This document shows, in pieces, positions 1-13,838 of a DNA stretch of 64,000 bases. The notes below the pieces were generated by a model that worked only from the letters and a program-made list of their open reading frames with translations, ran no database searches and was not told the DNA's origin. The position numbers and the translations under genes are program-made. The stretch covers positions 22,335,644-22,399,643 of the forward strand of contig OX243822.1 of assembly GCA_945859605.1 (NCBI GenBank), in the 5' to 3' direction. This DNA is from Lumbricus rubellus (lineage: Eukaryota > Annelida > Clitellata > Crassiclitellata > Lumbricidae). Within the stretch, counting starts at the first letter, position 1; each line of letters opens with the position of its first letter.

Positions 1-787
1 CGGAGATTATATCGGAGATTACTGCGAGATTAGTTGCCAGTATCGGATGGACCAACGACGACGATTACTGTAGCTCAATTGTGTTTCGGCTTTCTTTGGC
101 GAATCAATTGATTTCTCATTCTGATCGAAACCGATGGACCATGAAGCCCGTTTTCCCGCTGCTCTACCAGCTTCCTTCCTCTGATAATGATGATGATCAC
201 CACAGCACAATGGATTAGTCAGCAGCAGCAGCAGCAGCAGCAGCAGTAAGGGATAATTTGGCTCTTGTATGGCTGTACTGTATTCCGTTATCTTTATATA
301 TTAGTTCCCACAGAGAATACTGTTTCTACATAGCATATATACATGTATGTGCATATCAAATTGCCTTTGTGCTTGTATATATGCACATATGATATCTCTA
401 TATACAGTATACAGCATCAGCTTGGGGGAGCTGAGTGAACATCTCAGTAGAATGAGAGCGTCGTGTTTAGTGACACTTACCAATCTGGACAGGGCCAGAG
501 AAAGCTCAGAGCATCTTTTTTCAAGTGAGTGCGTCCAACACAATTGCCAAAAATATATAGACACGCATATGCATGCGCGCACACACACACACACGCATAT
601 AATATAATATAGAAGGCATGTAATATGTGTATATATATATTTATATATTCTGTTGTTGAAGAAATATATATATTGTATTGTATTGTATTGTATTTAAACA
701 TTTATAAAGCGCCTCTAGTAGGGTGAACCATTCAGAGGCGCTCCCAGTGCACAAGGCCCAGCGAGAAGAAACAGGTTTTGAGAAGAG

Positions 788-827
<40 letters not shown>

Positions 828-3800
828 ATATAATTTATATATAATTATATATGCATTCATTATATTCTAATCTATGTCAATTAAGTTTTATTAGAATCTA
901 ATTATAACATAACATTGGAGATCTACTGATTGATGGGTCTTTGCTTTCGCTTCATCTGAGAATGGTAATGATTTGCAAATAAATGAGGAAATGCAATGAT
1001 TAGTTTTCAGATGAGATGGATACGCACGAGAAGACTGTTCACTGACAATAATCACGTATCCATAGTTCATGCCACTCTGTCACCATTACTCCACCTTTCT
1101 CACTGCTTCCCTTGCCCCCTCTACCCCTTCCATCCGTCAATGGCTACTTTGTTGCCTTGCCTCTTTCCTCCCCTCTCTCTATTTACGCACCTCTCTGCTT
1201 CTCGCTTCCCTTCTCTCTCTAATTACAAACACATAATATGTTGCTTTGCCTGCCTGTCTACTTCTGTCCTGACGACGACGATGGTTATGGAGAGATGGTG
1301 ACGGATGCATTAAAGCGTGAAACTGCATGTTGTGCCATTTGACCATGCAGACTTTATCAGTTAGAAATATCATTTGATGGAGGAGGCAACATGCAATGCC
1401 ATGCATGCAATGCCATTCATAGGCTGTTTATGAAGGGATGGACACGAGGAGTGGGAGGAGAAGGAGGAGGAGGAGGAGGAGGAAGAAGAGGAGGAGGAAG
1501 AAGATGAAGAGGGGGAAGATGAGGAGGAATGAGATGAAGAGGAGGAGGACTCCCTGGAAGAGGAAGGAGGAGGCTGGAGCGTCATTTGATCAGATCTGAT
1601 TGGACTGATCTGCTGTCCAACATGATGATTTATGCAGAGGCTAACACCACGTTGACTCATTCCAACGATCATTTTCATAATTAGATTGAGCACAATTACT
1701 GAAATAATTCCGTAGAATTAGCCGCCTGTTAGAAACGACGATTAGACCTCAGTAGTGTTATCATGATTGCCACAGCGGCCTTCACTACTTCTCCCAAAGT
1801 CTCTTCATGAGCAATGTGTCCCTCTCTTTCTCTCTTCCACAATCATCATCGACGTTCGTTCGTTCGTTCGTTCGTTCGTCCATTCGTCCATTGGCCTGTA
1901 TGTGCGTGCGAAGGTGGTCTTTCTGCGCTTACGCAATTGCCAAGGACTGCAGCCCTGTGAAATATTAATGCCTACTCAGAAGTTGATTGGCTTTGATGAT
2001 CGATTGACTGATTAGTTGATTGCTGATAATTATTGAGTATGACCTGCTGTGTGTTCAGCTGCTGAGATCAGTTGCTGATCAGCTGAAGCCTTGCTGGTCA
2101 TCAGCTCAGCTGGTTGATCTTTCAGCCATCCTCCTCCTCCTCCTGTCTTCTCCTATAAAATGGTCAAATGGTCTTGTGTATTGTGCTGCTCGGTCGACCA
2201 TGGCTGAATAGATCATGCATAGCTTTGGTGTTGCCTCATTCACCAAAGCTCTGCTTACTAATTTTATGCTTTCTGTTGCTTATTATCTCTATGACTTTTA
2301 TTGAGGTCGTAGTGGAGGTTAGAGTGATGGGTAAAGATCTCTTCTAAGGTGTGGGTGAGGTTAGAGTAATGGGTAAAGAAGTTGATGCACTCTGATTGCA
2401 AGCTGCAGTGACCTGAAATCAGAAAGACGCTTACTACCAGCAATGCCATGGACATTAGATTGAACCCATGTGGTGGGCTATATACAGGACCCACATGGAA
2501 ATGTGAATTTTATATGGGACCCATAGGGGGACATGCTTGCGGGAGGGTCCAAATGGGCACCGAAGACATTTCATCTGCGGAATCATGTTTGAAAACTCCT
2601 GCCTAACCCACTGGTCCTCTTCAGATCCCTGAGCACGTTGTGGTTCAAGGTTCACTTGTTTTATGACACATTTCTAAAAAGCCTTCTGCTCGAAAGTGAT
2701 GATGCCATCGGGGTTTTTGAGGCAGAGTGCCTGCCTGTGTGTGTGTGCCACCCTTCCAGCCTGCCTTCCTCCTTCCTATTTGCACACCATACGACGACGT
2801 GTTTGTCGCTTAGTTGCTTTCAAAGGCCAAATGGTCAATAGGTAATCAAATGGTCTGCGTCTGTGTCATGTCTCTCCAGTTCTAAAAGGATGTACGTGTC
2901 GTCGAGTCGTTTAATGCACTTGTCGTCATCATCGTCGTCGTCGTCATCATCGTTGTCGTCGTCGTCGTCATCATCGTCGTCGCTGATGGTGGATCATCGG
3001 TGGGATCGGTGGCTGGCTCACTCACGACTCCTTCTCCTTCTTCTTTAGAAGTTGGGTTATGCTTGATGAGTCAGCAGGAAGAGGATTTGTCTGCCCTCCA
3101 GCTAATCTACTAAACGACGAAGCTGCCTACCTGGAAAGCAACCTCCCTGCTTCTTCTTCCATTCGTCTCCTCTTCCTCCCCATCCTCCTCCCTCTTCCTC
3201 CCCATCCTCCTCCCCTACTTCCCCATCTTCCTCCCCATCCTCCTCCCTTTCCTACCCGTCCTTTTCCTCTTCCTCCCCTTCCTCACATCCTCCTTCCCTT
3301 CCTCCCCATCCTTCTTCCCTTCCTCGACTTCCTCCTCTTCATGCTCACCCATCTTCTTAATGGCATAGGAACTTTCTTCTGCACTGGGTGGGGGCGAGGG
3401 TGGGCCAAGGCAAAAAGGTGGACCACATTTCTTACAGTCTTAGCTAGGTTCTGAAAAAATTGTTAATGTCCAACTACTACTTTGTTCTTCAGTTATGTCT
3501 TCAGTAGCCCTGAATGCCTATTCGGGGTACAGCTGCTCCCCTCTGCACCACTTTCACCTGAGTGTGCCTGAGCCTCCTCTCTCCTTCCCTTCTCCATCCA
3601 AGGCTGTTTCCCCCATCTGTTCAGGTTGCTGGGGCTGGATAGCCACTGTTGCTTCTTCCTCACTCTGTCTGCAGTATGATTCATAAACCTATGTTGTCGT
3701 TCTCTTTGTTGTCTCATTGAGCAGCTCAATTTCTGCCAAGAACCAAACACACTGATTTCAGTTCTGTCTTTTCTTCCACTCAGCCTCCTCCTCCTCTTTC

Positions 3801-4539
3801 CCCTCCTGCTCCTCCTCCTCCTCTTCCTCCTCCTGCTCCTCCTCCTCCTCTTCCTCCTCCTCCTTCTGCTCCTCCTCCTCTTCCTCCTTCTGCTCCTCCT
3901 CCTCCTCCTCTTAACTCTCTGTGAATCTGCTTTCTCATCACGATTGCATGTCTCTGTAAGATCTTAGGATAAAACAATGCGAAATAATTGTCATGACGAT
4001 CATGATGATGATGTATGTCTGTGAAGAAGAAGAATACTAAGGATAGCATGGAAGAGGGACAAGATGAAGACGAATTCATTAAGTCAACCCACAGAATCGG
4101 CCCTGAGTATGTTCATTAGTGATTTCGTTTTCTTGAACTTGACTTTTGAGGCAGGTGTTCAGTCCCCTCTATCTCTATTTCTTTCCTGATAATTAATACT
4201 AGTAAAAAAACAAGTTGGTAACTTCTGTTGCACGTGCACTGTGTATAATCAGAAGGTTGTCCAAAAAAACAGTGGATTCTTGACTTTCATGCACTTCGAC
4301 CTCTAAAGTTCTGCCTTTTCTCCTGATGGCTGACTATACGTGCCTCACATTTACATATCGGTGTGAATTTAATAATGATCTTAGCAGATGCATGCCCATG
4401 TATAAAATAAGATGAGAATCATCTTTAACAATTGCTTTCAGCATTTTGATGTAGAGACTTGGTAATATACATACATAATTCATTGATTTTTATGAAGACA
4501 GAGATTAGATATTCAAAACACACACACTATCCTAAGTCC

Positions 4540-4985
4540 AAAATCGAATATAGCATCGTAACGCATGAAACTCTTCCTCATCATGCCATCTGCCGGAAGG
4601 ATTGTGCGGTGGTTTTAGCCCCGTGGGTGCAGGTGGTAGAAGGACTCGGCTTTGACTGGTGGTAGCAAGTCATGCAGTAAATGACCTCCATCCACCATAG
4701 GACAGCAGTAAAGAGATTGGAATCAATCTTAGCCTCAGCGTATAGCTGTTCAAAGGACGGAGTATCCTCAGGGAGGTAATGGAATTGAATAAGGCTGCGC
4801 ATGATAGACTGTCTAGAGCAGGTCGGTCCCGGTCGCCCTGGCCAATAAAGCCCAACCAAGCTATAGGAGGCATATGGTGTTCTGGCCAGTGTTGTGGCCT
4901 CCACTACCTCGTGTAGGTGAGGACCATGCAAGCACAAAGTAGCTTTCTGTTTTGCTTGTGTCTTGATAAATTGGCTGCACACCTA
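4540..4985 (-). pseudogene. Decayed LINE reverse transcriptase C-terminus (probable)
   Basis: On the minus strand one frame has LPEDTPSFEQLYAEAK and DSNLFTAVL; a shifted frame then reads LLPPVKAESFYHLHPRG. That order (a LFxxVL helix, then HxLLPP and a YNLRPR-like motif) is the usual C-terminal end of CR1/Jockey-like LINE proteins. At least one frameshift is present. Identification is by pattern memory only. Confidence 0.45.
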
Positions 4986-5646
4986 GCAAAATTCATCTGA
5001 TGGATTATTGCAACCTCTTGATGCCATCTCATCCACGTGGCAGCTAGACCTAACTGAAGTTCTATTAAAAATGCCAATGTATTTATGCTGCCATTTAGAT
5101 TTCTGGAAAGTTTCTGATGCTTCTTTGATGTTCTAGAATGTTCTCGAATGATAGAGGAAGTTCATGCAGTTAGGCCTACTGGATTTATCTCAAATGTTCT
5201 TGAAAATAGGCAAATTTCAAAATGTCAATTACCTGGCCACAAAAGCGTAGTTTGTGGTGAATAATAGCCCTTTTCTTTACTTTGGAGGCATATGCAATGA
5301 TTGTAAGATAACACTTAATGCCCAGGAATGGTTTTTAAAAATTTGTTGTATCAACTTGTATGGTGTAATTTATCAGACGACCTTACTGAATAATGATGAA
5401 TTTGTGGAATAGCAACTGATTTTAAATATTGTGGTTGACCAAAATCAAAACTTTATAACCTATGAGCCAAACTTTGTTGAAACGGAAAAAAAAGTCTTAT
5501 CTTCTCATCAACAGTTTCATCATTTATGGCTGAAATGACAAAATTGAAGCAGAGATCTCAAAACAAATTTCTGCCTCAACCCCATCTGTGTGTCTGTCTT
5601 TGTCTGTATATGTCTGTCTCTCTGTCTCTGTCTGTCTCTGTCTGTC

Positions 5647-5784
<138 letters not shown>

Positions 5785-6040
5785 AATCTCTCTCTCTCTG
5801 CTGACAGTCCAGCAAATAACCTTTTTGTCTGTGAACGAACTGCATTTCTATTCAGCTCTTGTTATAATGAATGGTCATTGGTCGCTATGTTTTTTTTCTC
5901 TTGATCCCTCGCTGCTTCTGTCCCTGTGGTGTTTTTTTTGTTAGATGGATGTAAACTTATCTTAATGGTTTCCATTCAGAATTGATCTCTTCATGTCATT
6001 ACTACAACAGTCGTTTAGATTGGACATCGGTCAAAAGCTG

Positions 6041-6043
<3 letters not shown>

Positions 6044-6074
<31 letters not shown>
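6044..6074. repeat. CTG trinucleotide repeat
   Basis: About ten CTG/TGC units in a row, without a supported gene around them. Confidence 0.9.
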
Positions 6075-6508
6075 ACCCCTTCAAGTAGTGATCAATATCA
6101 CTCGCTAGTCAAGTTTGGCAGACACATTCGTACCCACACTATCCATCTGTATAAATATAATAAATATATATGTATATATATATAATTATATATATATAAA
6201 TTGCATATACAGTTTTTGCTGGGGTGGTTTGAGAAATCAACCCTGTTACCCACTATTCAGTCTTTGTCAGCCACTATTTCATGATGACAGAATTGACATG
6301 GAAGTTGAGTTTAACTCTGACTGACTGACTGATATTATTGCACTGTATTAAATTATTGAGTTCCATCATCTTTTGAATATTAAGCATTGTGTCTGAAAGT
6401 GTGAAACCAGCTTATTCACAGGTCATGCTGTGTCCAAACAAAACTGATAGGCAGGTAAGGTGAAAATCGGTTCTCGGTCAAGATCCAACGGACCAAAGAT
6501 CCAACAAA

Positions 6509-6840
6509 CCAGGCATGTAGAAATTTACACTGCTACAATGAAGGGTGTGTAGATTTAAAGGAGTTAGAGGGTTGAATTGAAAACAAGGTGAAATTTTTGG
6601 TAAAGGAATGTTTTAGTGACCAGGCATGTAGAAATTTACACTGCTACAATGAAGGGTGTGTAGATTTAAAGGAGTTAAAGGGTTGAATTGAAAACAAGGT
6701 GAAATTTTTGGTAAAGGAATGTTTTAGTGACCAGGCATGTAGAAAGTTACATCGCTACAATGAATGGTGTGTAGATTTAAAGGAGTTAGAGGGTTGAATT
6801 GAAAACAACGTAGAATTTTTGGTAAAGGAATGTTTTTAGT
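6509..6840. repeat. Three tandem 111-bp units
   Basis: AGGCATGTAGAAATTTACAC recurs at 6511, 6622 and 6733 (third copy slightly changed), a period of 111 bp. Copies 1 and 2 are almost identical and copy 3 is more diverged. No coding signal. Confidence 0.9.
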
Positions 6841-7037
6841 GAAAGATCTGTGGAGAGACAGTGCTCAAGATTTGGTGAGTTCATATTAAAGATCTGATAT
6901 TGGTTGTTATTCTGGCAGTTGTTTACTCCACGTGCTTCAGAACAGCCATGGAACAATTTGTAAATTTTAACGATCTTTTGAGAGAGGGCCGGAGAAGTAT
7001 TTTGGCACACGAGAAGTGGGTTGTGACTTACTGATTC

Positions 7038-8082
7038 GGTTCTAGGACGTTTCATCCCAGGACGATTCATCCCCGGACGATTCATCCCGGACGATTCATC
7101 CAGTGGACGTTTCATCCCCGGACGGTTCATCCCCGGACGGTTCATCCAGTGGACGGTTCATCCAGTGGACTGTTCATCCCAGGACGGTTCATCCAGTGGA
7201 CGGTTCATCCCCGGACGGTTCATCCCCGGACGGTTCATCCCCGGACAATAAATAGAGAGAATAATATGATACATTAGTCGAACCTAAAGTAGGTCCCGAT
7301 AAATTTTTACCATGAAAATGGTATTTTATCCCGGGCTTATCCCCCCTAGAAAGCACTAGCCCGTTTTTACATGATATCTATTTTACTCCTAGTTTTTTTA
7401 AATTATCTAGATTTTATTGCATGTTTTATAGGCTTATGTTTTCTAATATGATCTCTATTAATTTTTTATTCAAAATATATGAAACTATTTATATCTACTT
7501 AATCGCAGGTTCTACGGGCTTGTGTGTTCTTTTATGATTTAATTGCATGTTATATAGGCTTATGTGTTCTTATGTGATATCTATTTTATTCAAAGTATTT
7601 TTTGACTTTTTAGATCTATTATAATTAGATTGATATTTTATAGGATTATGTGTTCTTTAGTACCTTTGGCTTGTGTGTTCTTTTATGATATTTAATTACT
7701 GACGATTCATTCTGTTATATAGGCTTATGTGCTCTTATATGAAAGCTATTTTATTGCAAGTATTTGTGCCTTTTTATATCAATTACAGTAAAAAAAATTA
7801 TAGGATTAAATTGCTAAAATTTCCGTCCATTGGGATGAAACGCCCTTGGATGAAACGTCCTGGGATGAAACGTCCATTGGGATGAAACGTCCGGGGATGA
7901 AATGGCCTGGGATGAAACGTCCCCTGGATGAAACGTCCTGGGATGAAACGTCCGCTGGATGAAACGTCCACTGGATGAACCGTCCGGGGATGAACCGTCC
8001 GGGGATGAAACGTCCACTGGATGAATCGTCCGGGATGAACCGTCCGGGGATGAATCGTCCGAGGATGAAACGTCCGGATACC
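7038..8082. mobile_element. Foldback transposon, 1045 bp, arms of tandem short repeats, 8-bp TSD
   Basis: ACTGATTC at 7030-7037 is repeated at 8083-8090. The element starts GGTTCTAGGACG and ends CGTCCGGATACC, inverted to each other at 9 of 12 bases. The left arm (to about 7246) is a tandem array of 14- to 17-bp units of the form GGACG(T/A/G)TTCATCC plus a short spacer (CCG, CAGT or CAG); the right arm (7818-8082) is the same array inverted. The middle is AT-rich with its own diverged tandem unit containing TATAGGCTTATGTGTTCTTA (near 7428, 7550, 7640 and 7723). No transposase frame. The architecture is that of foldback elements. The superfamily is not decided by the sequence; the 8-bp duplication favours hAT or a P-like source. 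Confidence 0.85.
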
Positions 8083-11000
8083 ACTGATTCACATTATGGG
8101 GAGATTTGAGTTTGTTGCAGATTGTACTCTAATTGTTCAGACATATTAAAGCCAGAGATTTGAGGACAGGAGTGAAGTCAGTATAGACAATGAATTACCA
8201 GTAGTTGTTTGCCTAATCGATTAGATTATCTATGTTGGAATCTAATTATTAGTTATCTACCTCTGAAACTGACGATGGTATTGTATGATTTATCTGTGCA
8301 AGTACAATCTCTGTGTGTGTATGTGATGGTCTATGTTTGTTTTCATGACAGTTCGGCTGCTGCGGCTAATGACTGCTGACACACACCGGATAGTTCTGAC
8401 AGCATTGAGCTCCATATTCCTGATTTATAGTTGACCAGCTTAATTCCTATGCATCATCAGCTGCCGTCGTCTCTGCAGTCTCTCTTCAGTATACGCGGCT
8501 AAGCTTACTTGCTCTGTTTGCCTGCTTCTTAGGGAACTTGCTCTAAATTGCAATTCCGTCATTGCTGTCTTTGCTTGCTTCCTTCATGTCCCACTTCCTT
8601 GCTTGAAAAATGTAAGGAATCTAATCTTAGAAGTTCTGTTAAATTATACTTCGGAGAATGTTTCAAAGATTAGATGCACTGCGTACTCGTGTGCTACATA
8701 ATTACTTTATTTTCATCCACATCGTTAATTTCCTGTCTTGCCTTTTGTGTGAATCCTTACGTCGGTCATTTTCTGTGTGAGTGTGCATTGCTTTCGGATT
8801 CTATACTCCAATATTAGTTTTAGTTTTTCTGTCTGTATGTCTGTCTTTCTGTGTGTCTGTCTGTCTGTGTTCCTCACAGTGGGTCGACCACTGGTCTGCA
8901 TGTAGAGGGAAAGCGAGACTTAATTGTTTACATGGCTTCTATACAAATAAATGTAGAATGTAAGAAATGTCGTTTCTCGCCGCATGATCATAGTAGAACG
9001 AGCATTCGTTTGAAGTGCGAAGAACATGACAACAGCAATCAAAGAAGAAAAAGAAATCATCGTCTCTCATGCTCTTCTATTCGCTTGTCTATGTGTCTGT
9101 AGGTCTGTATGTACATGTATGTCTGTTGTTCTGCCTCCTTGTGTGTCTATCTGTTTGTCATTGTGACCATTTCGGTTCTGTCTGCATGTGTGTCTGTCGC
9201 TGTGCCTGCTTCTATGTCTGTCTGCCATTCTGTGCATCTCTTGTCTGTTCTTACTCCATTTCATTTTCAGCTGGGAGTCTTGAAGTCAGATTATTTGAGT
9301 CCTGCCATATGAATCGATAGCCATGTTCCTGTCGTTGTTATTCTATGAATACCGGTAGCATTCGTGGTGACAGAATACAGCTTAATTGCTGTGCACAACT
9401 TGCACAAGAGCTGTCCTATACATGCATAGACCCACAATTATGATTCTTTTTGCAATGTTATAGAATGGCTGCTTTCCTATTTCGAGGGATGAATATAGTT
9501 CAGCATTTCCCAGAGTCGGTTCTGTGAGAGGTAGAGAAAGGTTCAGTGAGAAAATTTGATAATAGTGTTGTTTGGATGATGTTCTTTTTTGTTACTAATC
9601 AACATCCTAGCTGATGTGAAGGGTTTCATGATGAATTTTTATTTATAATTATTTTTATGGTTTAGAACTGTATTATACTGCAGCAACAATGAAGTACAGA
9701 AATTGCCTGAATGCTGCACCTGATATACAGGTGATAATCCAACTCCTCTCTGGCATTGAACTGATTCTAAAATATAATTATATCATCTTGAGATGAATCA
9801 AATACACCATTCTCATTAAGGCCTCTCATGTTTGCTCTAATAGCATTACAACCGACTTGGTCTATACTTTAAACTTAATATCTTTTCATATCATGAGCGA
9901 TTTATTATCATTGTATCTGACCATTTATAAAGCGCCTCTCGCAGCAAGAGCCTTTCATTATTATTATTATTATATTATTATTGTACAGTTTTATTATTAT
10001 TGTTATATTTATTACGATTCTGTTCCTGAGGTATGAATCATCGATCCTATGAACTTAAATGGTTCCAGAGAATTGTTACTGTCTTGTCAAATCGTAAAAT
10101 CAATATCGAGAAGCAGCTATTGATCGAAAGCAGAGGTCAAATGGACGAAGAGCCGAAGGAAGACATAAAATGGCATGGAATGGCATGGATTGATAGCATT
10201 AAGTCTTCGACTGGATTATCATCGTTCAACCAGTCATTGAAAAGACAAGAAACAGAAGCGGATGGAACAAAATTGTCCATCGTATAGGAAATTGATCGTC
10301 GGTGGATGGGATGAGACCAGATCCCCCAGGATCTGTCCAGTAAGACAGAAAGGCAGCCTATTGTTGGTAAGCAATTTGAAAGGCAGATTATCTGTTGAGA
10401 ATGAAATGACGTAAATGACTCACTGCAGAAGATACAAAGAGACAGTTTACGCCCAGCAACAAACTTCATCGCTGAGAACAGTTTTAGGTTTTTGAAATGA
10501 CAGTCAGTCTTCAGCTGCTACCTTCGTTCGGTTTGACATGATCTGGGTAACAATGACGAGTTGTAATTGTTGCTGTTTGCCTGAATTGAATGTTTTATTA
10601 TCTATGAGGTCCAGATTGAAGGATTTTAAACAATTCCTGTACTGAACAGGAAACCAGTAAAGGTGTAAGAAGAGTATCGTTCATAGTTTACACATGTTGT
10701 ATTAGTTATGACTCTAGACAAAGAGTTGTCAACTTTTGAAGTTCCAGCATGTATGAATTTGTGTGCAACCAACAAGAAGTACAGTAATTAAATTGACTTG
10801 TTGTCAGTATGTTGACCAGAGATGTTCTTAGAGATATGAGAGACATGGCACATAATGCTTAATTCTTCTGCATATGTAACAAATGTAAATAGATAACTGA
10901 TGGTATTGCCTGTTTCAATCCCAGCAATAGGTGTACATCTGTCTGTAACACTACACGTATGTGTCCATTTTTGTATGAATATGTAATGTATGCATATCTG

Positions 11001-12390
11001 TGCTTCTTCATCCAGTATCTGCTGTGCAATAAGTAATATAATAAATTAATCAATAATGGATAAGTTGGTGATTATCTGTTTTGTACAATGCGTCCAAAGT
11101 CATTCGGATGTTGCTTTTGCTCGCATTAGACATTTGACAGCTGAACAGATTGATTTGCACTTGTATGGAATGACAAACCAATGCTGGCTGCTCATAAATG
11201 GTCGTCTGTAATGGAGAAGAAGGCAAGAGAGAAGTGCGATGGTGACAGGCAGCATATTATTCGAACAAGACGGTGCATCCCAATGACGACAGGAGGAGGG
11301 AGTCAATGAGTTGGTTTGACCCTCGGATAATGATGACAAGCTGAATGCCATGATGGATAAATTATTCTCTCTTTTCATCGTCCTCATCTCACAACGATCC
11401 TTGCTCTGTGCTGCTCAGCCATTCTAATGCATGGGAATCTAATTACATGTAACATAAGGCACGAGCAGCTTCCTTTATGATGTAATTATTTATAGGCACG
11501 AACTTGGCAGATACACTATTCATGAAAGAACTCAGATTACATGATCTCAATGGTGTTTTTTAAATGATGCTCTTTTCATAATAATCAATAATAGACTCCA
11601 AACTTCTAAGGTGCTACTCAAAAGCCAAGTGCAAGACATCACCTGTCATCATGAACTGTCTGCTTGGTGTGTACTGTAAAGGTAGTACCGGTTCACCTTT
11701 GTCCAATTTTTGTCACGTGTTATTGGAATATTATGCAACTTGCGTTGTGCCCTTTGGGATGTTATCAAGGCTTCAAACATTGAACAAAACGTATAAATCA
11801 CAAACTGTTTCCAGGTTTGACAGTTGGTCTGGCAACTTAAACCAGCCCACAGATGTGTGTTTAAGATAATTTTGCATTAACATTTGATTATGCACCACAA
11901 AACTCAACAGAAAGGAAAGATTTTGACAATGCCTCTTCACAATAGTTGACTTGTATGCTATTAAGCCTGGAAATATTAAAATATTATCAATCATGCTAAA
12001 GTTGAATCAAGTAGGGTTTCAGGTTTTATTAACAGCAGCAGGGAAATAATTCCAGATGGTCTGGTCAGCTATCTTGAATGAACAAGAGCTGGACAACGAC
12101 AAATTTTTATACAATGAACAGCATGCTGTTTATCTTCGCTTGAAAGTCGATATTATATGTTAACCTGGATACATGTATTTCTCATTATTTGGTTCCACTG
12201 TTCAGAGCGGCAATAACCAATGGATATTTGTTCTATGACTATGTTTTGGTGCCATCTTATTGCTTCCGAGATAATTAGGTTACTCTAATTAGGTGAGTCT
12301 ACTTCTTGGGCAAACCGTTGCATTCCAAGAAACTGTCCTTCTCTTTATACGCAGCGATGTGAATGTCTCTGGATCAATGTCTGTGGAGCA

Positions 12391-12611
12391 ATAAATGATC
12401 AATAAATGATCGATAAATGATCAACAAATGATCGATAAATGATCGATAAATGATTGATAAATGATCGATAAATGATCGATAAATGATCGATAAATGATCA
12501 ATAAATTATAGATAAATTATAGATAAATGATCGATAAATGATCGATAAATGATCGATAAATGACAGATAAATGATCAATACTTGATCAATAAATGATCAA
12601 TAAATGATCGA
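12391..12611. repeat. ATAAATGATCG minisatellite, 11-bp unit
   Basis: About 20 units of ATAAATGATCG and close variants (ATCA, TTATAG) in tandem, ending 266 bp before the first F-spondin exon seen. Confidence 0.9.
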
Positions 12612-12877
12612 GATTGTTATGCTTCTGTTGATGAGCATGCACTGCGTAAGCAATGCAGGGTTTAAATTGAGAATGATTTTGTTGTCATTTTAACTTTGCA
12701 GTCATGGTTTTTTTAATTCTCAGATCTTGATAGCAATTAAAAGTATCTGTATACTTCTTAAAACAATTTAGCTACCTGATATTCTTGTTGTCAAGAGATT
12801 AACTGCTCTTCATTAGTTTGTAATTTTATGACTTTCGTCTAAACAGTTGTTTCCTGGTGTGTTTGTTTCTGTTGCAG

Positions 12878-13015
12878 TTAGCATCAGTGGGACTTACCCC
12901 AGGCAGAGGTTCCTCGCATTTTACTTGGTTGCTGTTCCACAGAATGCTGAAGAAGAAAGTACAGCACTTGGAACCTTCCAGGTGATGAGTTTGTCTCCTG
13001 TTATCTCTGCTAATG

Positions 13016-13047
<32 letters not shown>

Positions 13048-13744
13048 TATTAATTATTTATTATTATTCTTGTTATTATTATTCTTGTTATCTCTGAACC
13101 ATTGAGAATGGTGGGAGAAGGAAAAATGGGGAAAGAGAAGGGTAAAGAAGAAACAGGAAGCATGAAGGAAAGAGGATTGTACGGGTACTATGAGGAGGAG
13201 AAGGGGAAGATTGGAATGGAAAAGAGGAATGAGAGTAAAATAGGATGAAAATGAGGAAGGTGAGGTAAGAGACAACGCATGGACAGGAAGGAGAAGAAAA
13301 AGAGGATCAAGAGGAGGAAAGGAGGAGGAAGTGGAGGAATGGAGAAGAAGAAAGAATTGGAAGACGAGGCGACGACGACGAAGAGGAGCAGGTGGAAAAG
13401 AGGATGGAAGGGAGGAGCTGATGAAAGGGATGAGAGGGTAATTCTTAAGGTGGAGACAGTAACCTGGAGGCGGAATTAAGAGATGGATTGCATCAATGGC
13501 TGACACTTACGTGCGTGCGTGCGTGCGTGCGTGTGTGCGTGCGTGTGTGAAGAGAGAAGACATGAAATGAAGAGAATGACCCACAATCGTCGTTTCATTC
13601 AGTCACTGACTTGTGGCACGAATCACCATTTAACACTCCAGCACATCTGTCTGTCTGTCTGCCTGTCTGTAGGTCTGTCTGTAGGTCTGTCTGTCTGTCA
13701 GTCTGTCTGTCTGTCTGTCTGTCTGTCAGTCTGTCTGTCTGTCA

Positions 13745-13786
<42 letters not shown>

Positions 13787-13804
13787 AGGTCTGTCTGTCT
13801 GTCA

Positions 13805-13838
<34 letters not shown>

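Noticed and set aside
1370..1693. Serine-rich frame, and the Gly- or Pro-rich frames at 3059-3454 and 3780-4079
   Set aside because: Translations of GGA/TCC-rich low-complexity tracts; no domain or splice context.
6786..8092. Frames with NRPGM and GRFIP repeats
   Set aside because: They are the tandem-repeat arms of the foldback element, not protein genes.
13054..13506. 150-codon minus-strand frame
   Set aside because: Arises from a purine-rich tract and AAT repeats inside an F-spondin intron; no domain.
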